From NCBI GenBank assembly GCA_012727555.1, contig JAAYGT010000151.1, positions 1 to 44,698 of the forward strand: a stretch of DNA of 44,698 nucleotides. The letters run 5' to 3'. This DNA is from Alcaligenaceae bacterium. GTDB lineage: Bacteria; Pseudomonadota; Gammaproteobacteria; Burkholderiales; Burkholderiaceae_B. The translations under genes were made by a program, and so were the position numbers. The notes below the pieces were generated by a model. It worked only from the letters and a program-made list of their open reading frames with translations. It ran no database searches and had not been told where the DNA came from. Below are positions 44,339 through 44,698 of this stretch, in pieces. Position 1 is the first letter of the stretch; the number at the start of each line of letters is the position of its first letter.

Positions 44339-44698
44339 GTGACCTCACCTTCCAGTGCCAACCTGTATGCCGCCCTGTCAGCGGCGTTTCCTGCAGATCG
44401 TTCCTCGATCGCCATTGAAACCCCTGAACACACTTACAGCTGGAACGACATCGAGGCCCTGAGCGGGCAACTTGCCACCTTTTTAACCGGGCTGAATGTG
44501 CCGGCGGGTTCGCGCGTTGCAGTCCAGGTTGAAAAGTCACCCATGGCGCTCATGCTTTACCTGGCAACGCTACGCGCTGGACTGGTGTATTTGCCGTTGA
44601 ATACGGCCTACCGGGAAGCGGAAGTTGCTTATTTCATCCAGGATGCCGAGCCTGCCATCGTGGTCTGTGATCCGGCCAATCAAGGCTGGGTGTCCGAA
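44339..44698 (+). CDS. matB: Malonyl-CoA synthetase-like acyl-CoA ligase, partial
   Basis: This is the N-terminal 120 codons of an AMP-forming ligase that runs off the right edge. The GTG start has CAGGAG seven bases upstream. The segment RVAVQVEKSPMALMLYLATL and RAGLVYLPLNTAYREAEVAY closely follows MatB malonyl-CoA synthetases, which activate malonate with ATP and CoA. The catalytic P-loop and A8 motifs lie outside the window, so the substrate is inferred from the N-terminus alone. Confidence 0.72.
   Translation, partial: MTSPSSANLYAALSAAFPADRSSIAIETPEHTYSWNDIEALSGQLATFLTGLNVPAGSRVAVQVEKSPMALMLYLATLRAGLVYLPLNTAYREAEVAYFIQDAEPAIVVCDPANQGWVSE

Overview
The window looks like a chromosomal segment of a facultatively denitrifying or nitrate-respiring betaproteobacterium, most likely Burkholderiales and perhaps Alcaligenaceae. 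The basis is the narK1-narK2-narGHJI layout with a divergent narXL pair, the fused LivH-LivM permease, the fused indolepyruvate ferredoxin oxidoreductase, a moderately high GC content, and protein sequences of betaproteobacterial character. The genus cannot be fixed from the sequence alone.

Region 1 (1-12237) is a complete anaerobic nitrate-respiration locus except that narI runs off the left edge. On the minus strand the order is narK1, narK2, narG, narH, narJ, narI. Diverging on the plus strand are narX and narL. The NarX periplasmic P-box is recognisable. The two transporters bring nitrate in and exchange it for nitrite. NarGHI reduces nitrate at the inner face of the membrane, NarJ assembles it, and NarXL should control expression.

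Region 2 (12369-23429) is a dense phosphorelay and cyclic-di-GMP hub. A membrane hybrid kinase (12457-15300, two receivers) is convergent with a three-gene minus-strand operon: REC-GGDEF-EAL, then a soluble HisKA-HATPase-REC-REC-HPt kinase, then a degenerate EAL-HDOD protein. Diverging from that operon is a pair made of a small periplasmic sulfite-oxidase-like domain protein and a third, membrane hybrid kinase. None of these genes encodes a visible DNA-binding output domain.

Region 3 (23420-31247) holds a substrate-binding protein coupled to a zinc alcohol dehydrogenase, a chemoreceptor with a segment resembling nitrate-sensing NIT domains and an FNR-like box upstream, a metallophosphoesterase, a Ca-binding-loop protein, an unrecognised membrane protein and tRNA-Pro(UGG).

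Region 4 (31283-41533) has an LTA-synthase-like sulfatase-fold membrane enzyme and a branched-chain/aromatic amino-acid ABC operon (binding protein, fused LivHM, LivG, LivF). It ends with a convergent, directly abutting indolepyruvate ferredoxin oxidoreductase.

Region 5 (41650-44698) contains tRNA-Arg(UCU). Its last 21 bases plus 2 flanking bases are repeated exactly 1.5 kb downstream (41751-41773 and 43263-43285). Between the copies lie a decayed tyrosine-integrase fragment, a DUF1311/LprI-like secreted protein and a small lipoprotein. I read this as the shrunken remnant of a tRNA-integrated genomic island, and it is the most interesting structural find here. Beyond it are a bidirectional terminator, an EF-hand protein, a glycine-zipper lipoprotein and the start of a malonyl-CoA synthetase-like gene that runs off the right edge. 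No CRISPR array, rRNA or intact insertion sequence was seen.
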